DNA of 44,251 nucleotides, from positions 1 to 44,251 of the forward strand of contig CAXNAD020000025.1 of assembly GCA_964200185.2 (NCBI GenBank), given 5' to 3'. Under the pieces are notes generated by a model. The model saw only the letters and a program-made list of their open reading frames with translations. It searched no databases and was not told where the DNA came from. Below are positions 10,969 to 24,657 of this stretch, piece after piece (the first letter of the stretch is position 1; every line of letters starts with the position of its first letter). The stretch comes from Choristocarpus tenellus KU-1152 (Eukaryota > Phaeophyceae). Position numbers and translations under genes: made by a program.

Positions 10969-12551
10969 ATGGGCGAGGGCCGATGCCTCAACGACCTTGA
11001 GCTAGAGATAGCACGCAATCTGGCCACTTGCTATCGTAGGCCTCATGGTATGGAAGTAGAAGAAGCACTTGATGAAGACCTTCATGACGAGGAAAGTGGG
11101 GAGTCATTCCCAACTGGATCCTTTGGGGCCCGTACAGAAATTCAGCGCCAACGCCGTCATGGTTATGATCAAGACGAGGACCACGAAGACCAAGATGAAG
11201 AAGGACTTTCGGATGATGAAGTCTGCGGTAAGAGCAAGTGCATGTCGGTCGAAGACAGGAAGGCTCGCAACCGCGAACGCAACCGTCTACACGCAAGAAA
11301 GACCCGCCAACGGAAAAAGCAGCATGTCCAAGAATTGCAACTGCGGATATGGGAACTCCGGCAAGAGCGTCAGCATCTCATTCAGCTCGCAACCGAGCAT
11401 CGCACAGCTGGTGTTCTTCTAACGCTGAGTGGTTCACCCCCAGCATCACCAGACAACCGCAACTCAACAAATCCTACAGATATCGCCCAGTTCAAACCGG
11501 CTCCCAAGCAGCGAGACTGGGATAGGGAGTTGGCCTTTCATCACAGGGCCTTGCGGAAGATTACTCAGCAATTTGAGAGTATGGACGGCAATCAATTGTC
11601 TGGTGAAGAGCGGGGTGTTGGTGCTGGTCGGGCTGGTCCCTGTCCAAGGTCTAAGGCGCGCAGTGGGAAGGGCCAGTGTGTTGCAGACCGGACAGAATTG
11701 AGGAGGGAGAGGAACCGCATGCACGCGAAGCGTACAAGAAACAGGAAGAAACTCTTCGTTGAGGCCTGCAGTGTGATAATCGACAAGATGGTGAGAATTT
11801 TGAGGTATTGACGGAGGAGATCACCACTTACCAATTGTGTATCATGTCGTAGAAACTTTTTTGGCTAATGATGTGGACTATATATCCTTATCCGCATCCA
11901 CTAGTTGCTATCGTCAAGACTGTCGCACATTTCCCACCTTATTTGTGTATATCACAGTGCTCTCTCGCTTCCTTTTGAAGGTAAAGATAGGATTCTGAAT
12001 TTTAACTCATCACGAAATTCTTTGTGCAGGTTGTGGAGAATGAGCGACTTCAGACAGAAACCCAGGCGATGGGAGTATATATTCCACAGAAGTTGCCCCA
12101 CTGCTCTACACAGAACAGTTTGCCCTCAGAGCCGCTCCCAGAGTACCTGGCGGCTCTATGGGACTTTGCAGAGGGAAGGACACCAGGAACTACACCACGT
12201 ACAGGGCGCTCAAAACGTTCACGTTCGCCAAGTCCGCTCTCAGAACAGGCCCTAATTGGTGCTCCTATTGTGCCAGTTGCCCCGGTGCTGGGACAGGAAA
12301 TGGAAGATGCAGAGGCGCTGTGCTCATTTATGGAGACAGCGCAGGGTCGAGCAGCAAAGCGTTCATGCCACTCCGCCCAGGAGAAAATGATCCATATGTA
12401 TCATTCTCAAAGACAATGGTCGGACCATGGCAGCACCACCTCTGAGTGCCGTGGTAGCTCTGATGATGAAGAAACCAGTGACCGTGGGGATTCAAAATAT
12501 AACTCGCCAATGTACTGGGTCCATGGAACAGGTGAAAACTGGCCGAGTTAG
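10969..12551 (+). CDS. Transcription factor-like protein with two bZIP basic regions
   Basis: Two exons, 10969-11790 and 12030-12551, with a canonical GTGAGA...GCAG intron of 239 bp in phase 0, give about 447 residues. The start is the ATG at 10969; an in-frame TGA lies just upstream at 10921. Residues about 30-85 are strongly acidic, an activation-domain-like stretch. The first basic region lies at about 96-118 (ARNRERNRLHARKTRQRKKQ) and runs into a heptad-like helix with Leu/Ile. The second lies at about 241-263 (RRERNRMHAKRTRNRKKLF) and continues across the intron into VVENERLQTE. Both carry the N-x7-R/K pattern of DNA-contact residues. The C-terminal half is Ser/Pro-rich with a basic RSKRSRSPSP segment. 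Leucine zippers after both basic regions look short. A nuclear DNA-binding role is expected from the family; targets are unknown. Confidence 0.85.
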
Positions 12552-15500
12552 GGGTGTGTATGTGATGACTTAATCTACATGTCAACTTCATCACTGCCTG
12601 ATGAGGCACTGCTGTCGTCCAGCAGTTGAGGTAGAAATATTTATGTTTATGAGTTCAATGTCTGTTCAAGGAAAGTATTGTTTCCCTGCATCTGTATTGC
12701 AGTATAGGGATGGAGATAGAGATGTGGGTCAGACAACTGGGTACAACGTTCCCTTTGCAGTTGTTGAGTGAAGGGTTCTCTCTAGTGGCAGTATAAGGGT
12801 GCACTCATGTACAAGTAGGAAGTGTAGAGGTAAGACCTCGGTTTGTTTCCTTTTTTTTGTCAAGGCTATCTCTGTGCTTAGCAGTCTCCATATGTAAAGG
12901 TGTATTTGTGTGGGAATGAACTAGGAAGGGAAGGATATGGGGTAATTGTTGCATAACACATGGTTACGCCTATGATGGGAGCTATAATTGGTTGCCTTCG
13001 TTGTTAGGTCTCACATGTACTACTGTAGACATAAGGTTTGAGAGAGGTGAATGTGGACATTTCCTTTCATCAGCAGTCCTTATTCTTTAGGTGTCGTAAA
13101 CAACTGTTTGTTAAGGTTGAGGATGTAGGGGCTTGTGGCATTTCCCTTGATTCAATGTTATTGTGAATGTTGAAGATATTTACAGCACCCATGTGAATAT
13201 TGATGATGGCAGCGTAAGGGTCGTGATACCCAAGCAGTGCTTCGCATTGTAGTGGGCTATCTTTGTCTTTGATGTGGGTTGAAAGTTTCTGTTTTTTTGG
13301 TGTGTACATATGTAGCCATTGACTGCCCAGTTAGATACATAGTGGCGGGTAATGTAGTGATGCTGCATATTCAATAGATGTGTTCAGATGGAAGGGATAG
13401 GAGGTTTTGCACCACTCCCTAAGTTACTTGTTACCTCCTATGTCCCTCTTGTCCCTTCGGCAATTTTTTTCATTTCCATTTGTTTTGGACATTCTCTGCT
13501 TAGATTATTATTTTCACTTTGTGAAGAATTCCCTCCTGTTCCCTGGTGACAGAATGAACCTTTGTTGTGAGAATATGTACACGTGTGCAAATTCTTGAAA
13601 CATGAGGTATTTGGATGTGCAATTTAATACTACATCCAGTCATAAATTTAATGTTGTAGGAGATGATAACAATATCACCAGTAGGACTGCTATTTAACTT
13701 TTTGCTGAGGAGTGAGTAGCTACCTGGGATATTGAGGATGTCCACTCATGGAGCTTTTGATGCTGATCTCCCTCCTGCCCACATTGCCTTCAACACGGAT
13801 AAGTGCTTAAGGGCCTATCAGAGTCTTTCAGAGGAAGTATCAACCAGTGAAGTACTATGTTGCTCCCAGTCACTGGGCTAATGCAATAGCAACATAAAAT
13901 TGACAATTGATCATTTTTATCATAGTTTTTTCCTGGAATTGATCAGCGGGTAGTTTTCACTGGGCTCAAAGGCCAGCTCTTTTTCACACCTACGAAGAAA
14001 ATGATAACCTTGAGTTCTTACGTACTCTGGAGAATTACTGTAAGTGCCAAGGAATTAATCTGACATCGATTTCTGTTTGATCAAGAACCCCTTATGCAAG
14101 GCACTCACCACTGACAAGCTGGAGCGTTCAACAGAAATCAGGTTTTAATTAGTATTTTGGGTCAGTTTAAAATCCATCTCTTGTTTCTATTAAAAAGTAT
14201 ACCAATAAGTAGTGAGAAATTCGAGAGTAATCATAGTGAGCTTCTCACCCTTTTTATTGGGATTGGGGTCTGTCAATGGTGAAGCCACAATCTCCACGCA
14301 TTGCTCCAAATTGAAGTCCCGTTTGTACTTTGCTCATTTGAGTGACATGATACGATGAAATATGAGTGTGTGTTCAATATGTGTGCACTGAGTATGATGT
14401 GTGAAACACTTCCTATTCTTCTTGCTACATTTGATATTTTCTACATGCACTCCTATTCCTTGCGTACTCAGGGTACTCTCCCATTAGAAGACTCGAACAA
14501 ATTACTACTGATAAAGTTTCTCCAGATGTTGAAATCCTTCTACTACTGACAAACATAATGTCCGATATGACCCAGCATCAGTGATTAATGCAAAGCTTGT
14601 TTCTATGGCAACACAAGTGTTTGCCAAACACAACTCAGCTCGAGATACTGAGATAGGACAGGACTCCATCACTTAGCAAGCACCTACATTCATCCTCTCA
14701 TCCTTTTACACTCCATACTTGAAATGTGCTTGTAGGTGGTTCTGGTGACGCATTATAGATACCACTGATAGAGTTATGAATAGGTATTGAGAGGTGAGAC
14801 TGATGAATTTGCCCACCAATTGTTTTGTTGCTTGGACACTCTGTACATGTATCTGGTGCGTGGCATCATACACCCGATGTGTTGCCTGATCGATGTTTTA
14901 TGATTAGTTTTCTGTTCCTGATACATATGCCTATCATACAAAAAACAGGTAACAGCGTAGTGGAAAGGTAGTTGATGTGGATGATCACAAATCCCACATT
15001 AGAATACAAGACAGTGCATCTTGCCCCCCTTTTGTCCAGTCAGTGGAATCATATCCCTCTTGTAGCATATAATAATACTCTTTACATATTCACACAAAGT
15101 AGTGTTGTCCTGTAGCACCGCATCATCTAAAATGTTACCTTAGGGTAGCCATTGTGGAACTGTTGGTCCCTGATGCATGACCTCACAGTAGTTTCGAAGA
15201 TTGCAGTTAATCTCGATGAGTTGCTTCCAATCTATCATTATATATGTGCATACTATATACATGTTACAGAGTGTTTCATCAACTGCACGGGTATAGGTCT
15301 GTGTCACCAATGTATGTCATGTGCGTCATCAATGTGTTGTTGTAAAAGTAGTACAGCACATGGTGAGACTATGGTCATACAGATAAGATTGTGAACGATT
15401 ACTAAAAATGATATGACTTGCTAAAAACAGTGGAAATGAAAGGAAACACTGTGGAATAGTGGCGTTATTCAAGTAGGCCTTGTGCTCCTCTCCCAATTGC

Positions 15501-17143
15501 TACGTCTTCTCCACTGCCACTGCATCCTTCTTGCCTGGAGGAAATTATTATATTTGTAATCACAAACAGGAAAATGTGAAGAGAAATGTTCCCCCATGAA
15601 CTTCACTCAAATTATCTCTGTTTTGGTAGTTGAGAGGGTTAATGTGAAAATGGTTTATTGTGCTCAGCACACACCTTTCTGAGTTATGATAGCCTCAAAT
15701 AATTTCTTAAATTCAGTATGGGATCAGAAGCACTATGGTCCTGTATCACAGTGATTTGTCATGGGCATCTTTTTCAAGTTGTACTGCATGAATGACCAGC
15801 TGGGCAGGAGTTTAATATGAGCAACCTTGTATTTTACACTTAATTGGAGATTTATAAACAAACCTTTGCACGACTTAAGGCTATCAGCCTGATACGCATC
15901 TACTAGTGATACCCTTGAATTCCCATTTGCTACTACTACTATATTACTGCTAGTGCTACTGCCTTTCTTTTATGCCATGCCTACTTTGGACCTAGTTGAT
16001 GTGAGTTGCTTTGGAAAGTGATTGTTCGCAAATAACAGTTAAGCGGTGCATGGTGTATGGGCTACTTTCCACAACATCACTTTTTGGACAGGATATCTTG
16101 TCGATTAATGTTGTCTACTACACTACTACTCTTACCTGTGCCAGATTGTATTGAGTACCACCTCTGTTGTGCCACACAAAGATTTTGCTAAGATAATCTG
16201 TTCCATTTTTGTGAACCAAGTATCTTGTTGTTGCATTGCTCTACTTTTGTGACGGATTAAATTAGTTCCCAGATGGCCTAGGGAGGGGCACGCTTTGAAA
16301 TGATGCACAACACAGGAAAAATAACATACTTCTTGTTCTTGTGTCACCTGGTGTGTTATGATAGGCTTCAAGAAGATTGGAAAAGAATGTGCCTTTAAGC
16401 GATAGCATCGTACAATAGTAGAGCAGTATGAATAATAGCTACTGTGATATTGAACTCTTGCTCATCCCTGTTTCTATGACAGTAGGTAGTAGTAGGAGGT
16501 TTGGACCCGAGGTCCGATTTACGACGTTGCCTTGGCTTTAGATGCCACCTCAACGACTTGTTTGAAGCGATGAAGCTCCTCTACTCATCATGTCGATATT
16601 GTCCTATATGTTTGAATGTCACACGACGACTTTGGGAGGCAAGTTATTTGTTGCCTATACCTGGGTCTGGTCCAATTCAGACACCCAGACCAACAGAATC
16701 CGTGAGAACTACGTGTACATAGAGCCAAAACAAAAGATATTGTGACCTTATCCTGAACCAGATCTTATCGAATAGAGGAAACTAAGACCTGAACACCCGC
16801 AGTAGGGACTACCAATTCTAATACTACTTCTAACTTACTATATCTATCTAGACTTTAACTATCTACTCTATCCGACCCCTGGAACCCACACCACCTATTA
16901 CTAATTGATCATATGAATTCTTCGAAGATGTAATTCAAGTTCCAACCATAGTTGAATGTAATTGCTCTGTAGCGCTACGTTTCTCAAATAGTTTGCCCTA
17001 TAGCCTTTTCAGGATCAAGAATATTTGTAGTGGATTGAAAATTTATGGGGCTCCCACTGCATCACTCTCAAAATTCACAACCACCAGTGTCTTGAGTGTG
17101 TGTGTGAAGCTGCATCTACTCTTGCACCTCCCCAGTGCTTCGG
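12552..17143. other. Gene-poor interval, bZIP 3' flank to RRP9 5' flank
   Basis: About 4.6 kb with no frame that looks coding. The first few hundred bases probably hold the bZIP 3' UTR. Open frames at 13070-13745 (-), 15152-15394 (+) and 16501-16722 (+) are short, lack domains and have no splice partners. The last few hundred bases should include the RRP9 promoter and 5' UTR. No tRNA-like fold, long repeat or mobile element was recognised. Confidence 0.6.
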
Positions 17144-20100
17144 ATGCCACCTAAACGAAGGACCAGCCATGAAAGGGGTATGGATTCAAAGAGGGACTCT
17201 AATCAGGACTCAACTAGACGAAAGGTGTCTGAGGTCAAGAGACGACGACAGGTTCGAAGCGAGCATTCCCACACTGTTAACTTCATGTCTAAGATTGATC
17301 ACCATATTTATCTGCCCTACCTAACTCTATGCAAGGCAGACAGTGTATCTTTATCTATCGAACGTATCGATATGGAAGTGGGAATGCAGTTGGGTCCTCA
17401 TCACTATGATCCCTCCCTATGGATCCCCAATACCCCGTAGAATACCACCGCTTTAGCATGGGGAGATGACAATATAGAAGACCCAGACTCAAGCTCCAAC
17501 TCAGAGGACGAAGGAGACAGAAGGGCTGGAAATAAGGAGAAGAGAGAGCTGGGCGAATTAGCTGAGATAGCGGAGGCAGAGGCCAGGGAGACAGCTGAGG
17601 AAAAGCGATTGCGCCTGGCAAGAGATGTGCTCCACAGGCTGGACCGAGAAGAGCAGGAAAAGGTCAGATATTATGACTACCTTGCTCCGGTAAAGTAAGG
17701 TGAATGCTTTGGACGAAGCATAAAGTGTTACATCCCACAATATAGACAGTGGTTTCAAACACGGAATCAGTCACATGACTAATTTGACTCGCAACTTTTG
17801 CCTTGAGATCTCCAAGTATCGATGCACGGAGTATAAGTCTCACCAACAAGTTGAAAATACTTCAAAGGCAGCGTTTATGGGCCTTTGTTGGTTTGTGAGT
17901 ACACCTCGAGTTGCACGTAGGTAGGACCTAGGAGGGTAACACGAACCCCTTTTGGCGCAGTGCGAAGGGTGCCCTGGTCTGAACTTGTGGATCCGCATAA
18001 ATTTATATATGTAACAAACCTCCTGTCCTGATCATAGATGGTAGTGACCCAAAGCTGAATCTATGCAATCCAATCCATTGACTTTTGTTGCTGGTCAGCA
18101 TGATGGGAGTGATGAGGAAGATGGAGAGGACTACCTTGGTGAGAAGCTGGCACATGCTCGCCTGGAAGCAACAGGGATGCTGTATAGAGAGGTAAGTGGG
18201 AAGGACTTTACTTGTGGGCATCAGTCCTGATAATGTTCTGCATATTTGTTGCTTTGTCTGAAGCATCTTACTTTTTGTCTCTGTTTCGTATCCATTCCGT
18301 TCATTAAATATATGTGTAAGTTAGGCAAGGTACTCCCATTCCATATAAAGCAAACGGGAGAGAAGTGGTTGTTTATGCATCTGCTGACTCAAATCCCCTC
18401 CTGTAGGCCAGCATTGCCACACGTTCAAGCAATATTTGTCAAGTGATTCCAGGACATATTCTAATGTCAATCTGTCCAGTCCTCATTATTCTCATTGCAT
18501 TCTACTCCTTTTTGCTTCACCATGAGGTATTGATACTACTAAATATCATATCTTAGTCCTTTAGTCCAGTTACGTAGGTGTTGATTGAGGAGCACTCTAT
18601 ACCAATACCATGTGTACTGCTTGAACTGTGACCACTCCCGATTTCTGATCTGTAGAATATCAGGAGCACCATATCATAGATACTTCTTTTTTGTGTTCTG
18701 AAATAGTTGTTATCAGTCAAACTTAACCCTATCTTGAACCATGATAGTACCTAATAGGAGTATCTTACAAAGAATGAGGATATGCTGGCATCACCAGGAA
18801 AAAAGTTTGAAAACATGTTGAAACAGAACATTTTTTTGGTGCATATTGAACTTATCCTGAATGAGGGCAGGTGGCAAGAGGACTTGAGGGAAAGCAGATT
18901 TACCCATCAACACTAAGACGTATGAGGGGTCACAAGCTGACTCCAACATGTGTAGCACTATCACCAGATGACAAAACTGTCTTTTCAGGGAGTAAGGATA
19001 ACTCCATTGTACGGTGGGATGTTGAGACAGGAAAGCGGACACTTGTGCGACCTCGGTGGCGAAAGCTTCCTGGAGGGACTGTCCCAGATGTAAAGGCGCA
19101 TAGTAATGAGGTCAGGTTGTGTGCTAGCTTGGAACTCAAATCTGAAGGATATGGTGCATCTCCCCCCCCCCTGACGTTTATGTTATCATGACTTGTGTTG
19201 GATCTGTTTGTGATAAGATAATGTACATGAAGCTACTCAAGGGGCTTCAGATATTCAAGTACTTGAAAGTTGCGTGCGCAAGCACACACACGCTCCCCAG
19301 TGTTTGCGGGTGGTACCTTGTATAGGTTGAGAATTGCCATCCTTCAAATGGGCATCTAAACTCTACACTTAAGGGAGTGAATACTGCCAGTGGTTGGACA
19401 GCTGTAAGTAAGAGGTCAAAATTAAAACTACATTACAGTATTCATGCAGTCATATAGTTTCACTGTTTTGGTCCAGGACTTGCTGTTCAACATTTGCCCA
19501 GGGTACTACATGTTGTCCACAGCTGTCAGTCAGTCTTGTAACCAGGCACATGGAGTGCATTTGATCTGATTGTGGACTAAATGACCTCCCCTCAAAACTT
19601 TGAGGGGATCTTGGCAGCATGTTTGCAATGTGGTTTTTGCCGTTTGAGTCTGCCAAGCCTCTCGGGCGATTGCATTTTGGATTAGGGTTACGTTTTTGAA
19701 GCACAAGATCCATGATACACACCTTAGAGCAAAATGTTTCGCAAGAACACACATAGCTTAGGGTTAAGGTTAGTCAGGTTTGAGATGTCTTAGAGATAAT
19801 TGAGCCAAAGAAATCCCATACCTCTGATGTTGAGATATTTTAAGTGTCACAATACTCCTTGTCCCTGTCACACAATGTCCTGCAAGGTGTTGGCCTTGGC
19901 TGTGAGTGGAGATGGTCGATATCTGGTGTCAGGGGGTCGTGACCGCTTGGTCCATGTTTGGGACTGTCGTACTGATGAATTGGTGGAGAGTTTTCGGGGT
20001 CACCAGGATGCTGTGTCCACCCTGGCCTTCCGCTCAAATAGCTTGGCCCTCTTCTCAGGATCACATGACCGGTGTGTCAAGGTGTGTTTTGAATTTTGTG

Positions 20101-23100
20101 GGAGATGATATGCCTGATGGGGCTATGATCTCTGTGATGAAACTGTAGGAAGAGATGTATTCTCTTCTCTTCTGCCAATCCAGTTTGAAGGATAAGTACC
20201 TCACAGTATATTTTGTAATGTTGGACCTTCTTGGTCAATCGGGTGCAGGTTGAAGACTGTAAGTGAGGATATGGTAAGGGTTGTAGCATGTATGCCCCAC
20301 TTGAAGTCAGATATTTCAAGAGAGGTGTTTATAGGTTGGTAGAAAATGTTGTAAAGTGTACAGTGTCATGGCAACTTGTGCTGTGTATATTTGTGTTGGA
20401 TGCTGACTCTGCCTTGTCAAACTTGAGCTGTGTGTCACACATTAAGATGACTGGTGAGATTTTCATGTTCATTGTTGGTATTACAAATGCTGTAGTAATT
20501 GGAAATCTGATTGGTTCTCTCATGTGGGCAAGTGACTTCTTTTGCAAAAAAAGGAATCCGATTTGTTGGATGTGAGTTGGCAGTTCACCAATGTACGAAG
20601 TTATCCTTCCAAAGGTGTATAAACTTGACATCAAGTGTTCATTGAGGAACACGTGAATCAAACACTAGAGGCAGATTCGAGAAAATGTAGATATCCTGTC
20701 AACTATATGGAATCGCTTTCAAGCAGGGTGATTTCATTAGGCGTATGGATTTCCAGCGGGGCTGTGTTGACCATCAATGGAGCAATAGCTCACTCCAGGT
20801 TAAGAGTTATAGTTTGGGTCAGGTCACACTAGATACTTTTGTCCTTGCATGCTTTTGTACCACCTCTGCAATGGGTCTTACTTCCAGCCTCTGCTCATTT
20901 TATCTCACAGCATTGGGACTTAAATGAGATGGGGTATGTTGAGACCATGTTTGGTCACCAGTCTGAGATTAACGCCATTGATGCATGCCACAAGGAACGG
21001 GCTGTGACAGGCGGGCGGGATCGAACGGTGAGAATGTGTCTCATGGTGACATGATTTGACATGATATGGGTTGTTTTGTATGTCCTTTTTTCTCAGAAGA
21101 AGCATATGCGAAGGTCCCATGAGAGTGTGACTTCTCGGGCTTTGTATCCAACAGATGAGACATATTTTGGTACCCTTGATGGGAGTGGGAAGCAGTTCTA
21201 ACACTCACCCTGCTGTTATCCCAATCAAAATGATGCAACTCAGACAATCTTTGTATAGTGGGGGTTTTGTAGACTAAGATGACTTCTGAGTGAATGTGAA
21301 CCTCCAAGTTCTTTTGTTGCATCTAGAGTGCACTTGGTGATTGAATGGTATGGTTCAATCTGGTATTGCAAGCTGAGCAAACATGCATGAGAGTTCATGG
21401 GTCTGCCCTCATCTTGACCCCAGCATCAGAAGTTCTGGATTAAATCGTTCAAGGACTCACCATCTCTTTTGTTTTATCAGAGTTGAATCCAAACATTAAA
21501 TGAGACAATTTTAAAGTTGAGACGTGGAGAAGTTTTTCTGCTAGGTTTCCTTCAATGTGAAGTAGGGTTCCAATGCCAATTGCAGTGGATCCTGAGAATT
21601 AGTCCCTTCTCCTAATTTTGTTCACTATCTTTCACCTGTCTCATTCTGCCCTCCCCAATACCAAGGTTCTTTTGCTAGTTCTCCAACTGTCTAGCACTAT
21701 GCGCAATCTGGGTAATGTGAAAATAGTTTAGAAACCTGACACCTAGTCGACTGTGTTCTTGCTCATCCCTCATCATCCCTAGCACTTAGGCTCTACGCCT
21801 CCCAACATTTTTGAATATTGCTTCGCTCGCACACAATGATATTCATTTGTTATCTCGTCCTTGTCCCCATTTTTTGCAATCTGCTCTAATAGTATGAGGA
21901 GGATAGAGGTGGTTTTGGTCACATTTTCTTTGTATTGACAGAGTTTTGTTTACAGTTATGTGGTACATATATTTTGCACTTGCATTTAATTATTGCGTAG
22001 TCTGTTAAACCACCAAGGCAGAACAAGAAATGAAATATTCATGTATCGGAATGTGCTGTTTTTAGAAGAGACTCTTTCCTGTTGCATTTGTCCTATGGTC
22101 TCCAGGTACGACTATGGAAGGTTCTGGAAGATAGCCACCTGGTGTTTCGACCTGTGGGGGGTGGCAGCATTGACTGTGTCAGGTATGCCAAATATGTACA
22201 CACAATCTTTGTATGGTGTCCTCTTACCTACTAGATTAGATTTATTTTATTTACATTGTTGTGATCTGTCTCATTTGTTTGCATCCTCAACTGTGGATTC
22301 ATTTCCCTCTCAGTATGTTGAATGATGACTGGTTTGTCACTGGGGGAGAAGATGGACATTTGTCACTGTGGTTTGCCATGAAGAAGAAGCCAGCTGCTGT
22401 TGCACTTAAGGCCCATGGGTGTGGACCATCAGGCGCTCCACGATGGATCAGTGCACTGTGCTGCCTTAAACAATCTGATCTGGTTGTCAGCGGCTCCAAC
22501 GATGGGTTTCTGAGGTTGTGGCATGCTAATACAGAGGGGCGATCTTTGGAGCAGGCAAGTTTTGAGGTGGAGGTGCTTGAATGTGTGTTCCTGACCTTTG
22601 GAACAAATGTGGTTCACTTTGATAGTCATGTTGATTTGGACCAAGAATAAAAGGTCAAAGACTTCATTGATGCTGCTGAATCTTGCTCTGAAATTTTATG
22701 ACAGAGTGCCTTACATATACACTAGTTGATGTATGGTTGGTACTTCGAATTGTTGTGGTAATGTAGTAGCGTTGCTCAAATCAATGTTATGTAAATAGCA
22801 AACACTATGCAAATATTGAGAAGTCAATCAATAGAAACACTCTGTTCTGCTTTAAATCTACCGTCTCCCTTGCCCTCTCTATTTTAGTACGATTCATTGT
22901 GCCAGGACTAAATGGCATTATGATGTACTCTCTAAATGGACACATGATGCACGAGGTAGTATTTCTGACATCCATCTTCCTTGGATGGTGTTTTTTTCCA
23001 TCTCTACCCATCTAACAAAATGTGAGACAGGTTTCTTCAGTTGAAATGGGAGGGTTTGTGAATGGACTAGCAATATCTTCAACAGGGAAGTTTGTAGTGG

Positions 23101-23252
23101 CAGCAGTGGGACCAGAGCACCGCCTGGGGCGATGGGAGAGACAGCAAGGTGGACACAATGAAATTTGTGTTGTGCCACTTCCTTCAGAAAACCCACAAAG
23201 TGGACTGGATGAAGATAGTGAAGATCATGATGGAATGGAGGACAGTGATTGA
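17144..23252 (+). CDS. RRP9: RRP9 / U3-55K, WD40 protein of the U3 snoRNP
   Basis: A component of the U3 small nucleolar RNP that acts in pre-18S rRNA processing in the nucleolus. Nine exons: 17144-17251, 17441-17662, 18099-18191, 18871-19110, 19887-20081, 20911-21027, 22106-22182, 22314-22554, 23031-23252; all joins are in phase and give about 504 residues. The N terminus is basic (MPPKRRTSHERG, KRRRQ), then acidic, then has the family helix ETAEEKRLRLARDVL. WD repeats follow from about residue 155: MRGHKLTPTCVALSPDD, VSGGRDRLVHVWD, FRGHQDAVSTLAF with SGSHDRCVK, FGHQSEINAID with TGGRDRTVRLW, TGGEDGHLSLW and SGSNDGFLRLW. The C-terminal GFVNGLAISSTGKF and GPEHRLGRWE are signatures of this family rather than of WD40 proteins in general. 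Human RRP9 has 475 residues. The intron after 22554 uses a GC donor. Exon 1 is the least certain, as it rests on its basic composition and phase. Confidence 0.93.
19587..19608. repeat. Perfect short hairpin inside RRP9 intron 4
   Basis: The sequence TCCCCTCAAA, a 2-nt loop AC, then TTTGAGGGGA forms an exact 10-bp stem within the intron between 19110 and 19887. It may be chance or an intronic structured element. I found no box C/D or H/ACA signature next to it. Confidence 0.5.
22555..23030 (+). other. GC-AG intron in RRP9
   Basis: The exon ends ...GAGCAG and is followed by GCAAGT, the textbook GC-donor context; the acceptor is ...GAGACAG. Using it joins SLEQ directly to VSSVEMGGFVNG in phase 0, matching the family. 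Reading on in frame to the next GT (at 22584) adds residues unlike the family. Confidence 0.85.
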
Positions 23253-24657
23253 GGTCATGTTTGTCTATCAGTGACCCTGTTAAGCTTCCTTGGCAAAGCA
23301 TACCTCTGAGGTTAAACATAAAATAATGGACTTTCTGTTCAATGATCAATACAAATAGTTCATCTGTCGAAGCAGAGCGTTCGTTATTTGTGACAGCAGT
23401 GGAAAGCACCCATTTTGATCTGATTGGGGATTCCCATCTAATTTGTATGAGAAGAGGATCCTCATCAACATGTTCATATTCAACTACTGCACAACTTTAG
23501 AAATATTTTACAGGTCAAGGCAACCGATTTTTGATCACAGTGTAGGATAAAGCCTTCCAAAAAATGCATACAATGAATTCACCCTGACCAGGATATGGTT
23601 ATATTGCAACAAATCGTCAAAATGTCCACTGCAGAGAAAAGCTTTGGCTCAGCCTTGATGACTCACCCATCTCCTGACCTCTGAAAAGCATTCCCTCTTC
23701 TACATGAAAGAATTTTCATGGGAGTATTACTGGGAGTAAATTTCTACAGAAAGGGGTCTATTATTAACTCGCCCCTCCTGAGTGATGTTCATCAACACTA
23801 CCTTCCCATTGCTCTTGCTCCAAGATTCCTAGTTGATCATCATAGTACACAAATTTCTCTGAAACTAGAGACACTGCCTGTGAGTAGGGCAAGGAAAGGC
23901 AAGGGTGTGTTGATTCACAATGTTACTATGTGCTTTATGTTTGGAAATGTTTCCATAGTTTCAGAGAGTGTGTTAGAATGTGGAACATCTCACTGGTTTA
24001 CATGGTCTTAACAATGGAAAGGAGAAGAAGCTGAGACAATAATCGATAGAGGATAGTTCATTTTGAATTATTGGAATCTCTACCATAGAGAACAAAGGCA
24101 CACCTAGGGGTAGAATCAGGTGTCCTGGAGAAGGGAAAATCGAATACTCCATGTACACACCTCTTCCTACAAGAACTATGGTTTAAAAAATATATGGAAT
24201 TGAGGACAACGTGAACCTGTCCTTCAAAGAAAACAAGAAGGATCTTTCTACATTTCAAGACGTTAGATCACACTATAAATATTGCACCTCTCTTGTTGTA
24301 CCTGAGTGATTCTCGTTTGGTGAAAGAGGGTATTCTCCTTGCTTGACATTAGATATGCTTGAGATTAACTCCATCCCTCTGGCCAGCATACAGTTCACCA
24401 AGGTTACTATGGTATCCACATGCTAACCTACGTGTCATTTGTCCATCCACTTGTAAGTTTCCCTCTCATGTCATCAAACTGCAACCCAAGTTATATTGCT
24501 CACCACCCTTCAGGTGCATCAAGACCATCAATGGATAGCCACATTAACGAAAATGGTGTAGATAAGTTGGTCTTGGATTCACTGTAGAAGCAATGCCATA
24601 TTGGGGCAAAGACAATTTTCCTAGTTGAAAGTACTCCCACCAAATCAAGCCCTCACG
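23253..24657. other. 3' flank shared by convergent RRP9 and DCTN3-like genes
   Basis: About 1.4 kb between two converging stop codons. The frames seen here (for example 23718-24011 + and 22918-23409 -, which overlaps the last RRP9 exon antisense) are not supported by domains or splice signals. The interval probably holds both 3' UTRs. Confidence 0.55.

Noticed and set aside
11069-11701. Plus-strand frames overlapping the bZIP exon (11069-11422, 11238-11525 and 11429-11701)
   Set aside because: Shadow frames of the bZIP coding exon.
17242-17262. GGTTCGAAG, resembling a tRNA T-loop
   Set aside because: No acceptor stem or anticodon arm can be folded around it, and it lies at the RRP9 exon 1 donor.
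20100-20260. TGTGATGAA, a box C-like motif in an RRP9 intron, as an intronic C/D snoRNA
   Set aside because: A good box C is present, but no CTGA box D or terminal stem occurs within the expected distance.
22918-23409. Minus-strand frame of 163 residues
   Set aside because: It is antisense to the last RRP9 exon, whose product matches the family C terminus.
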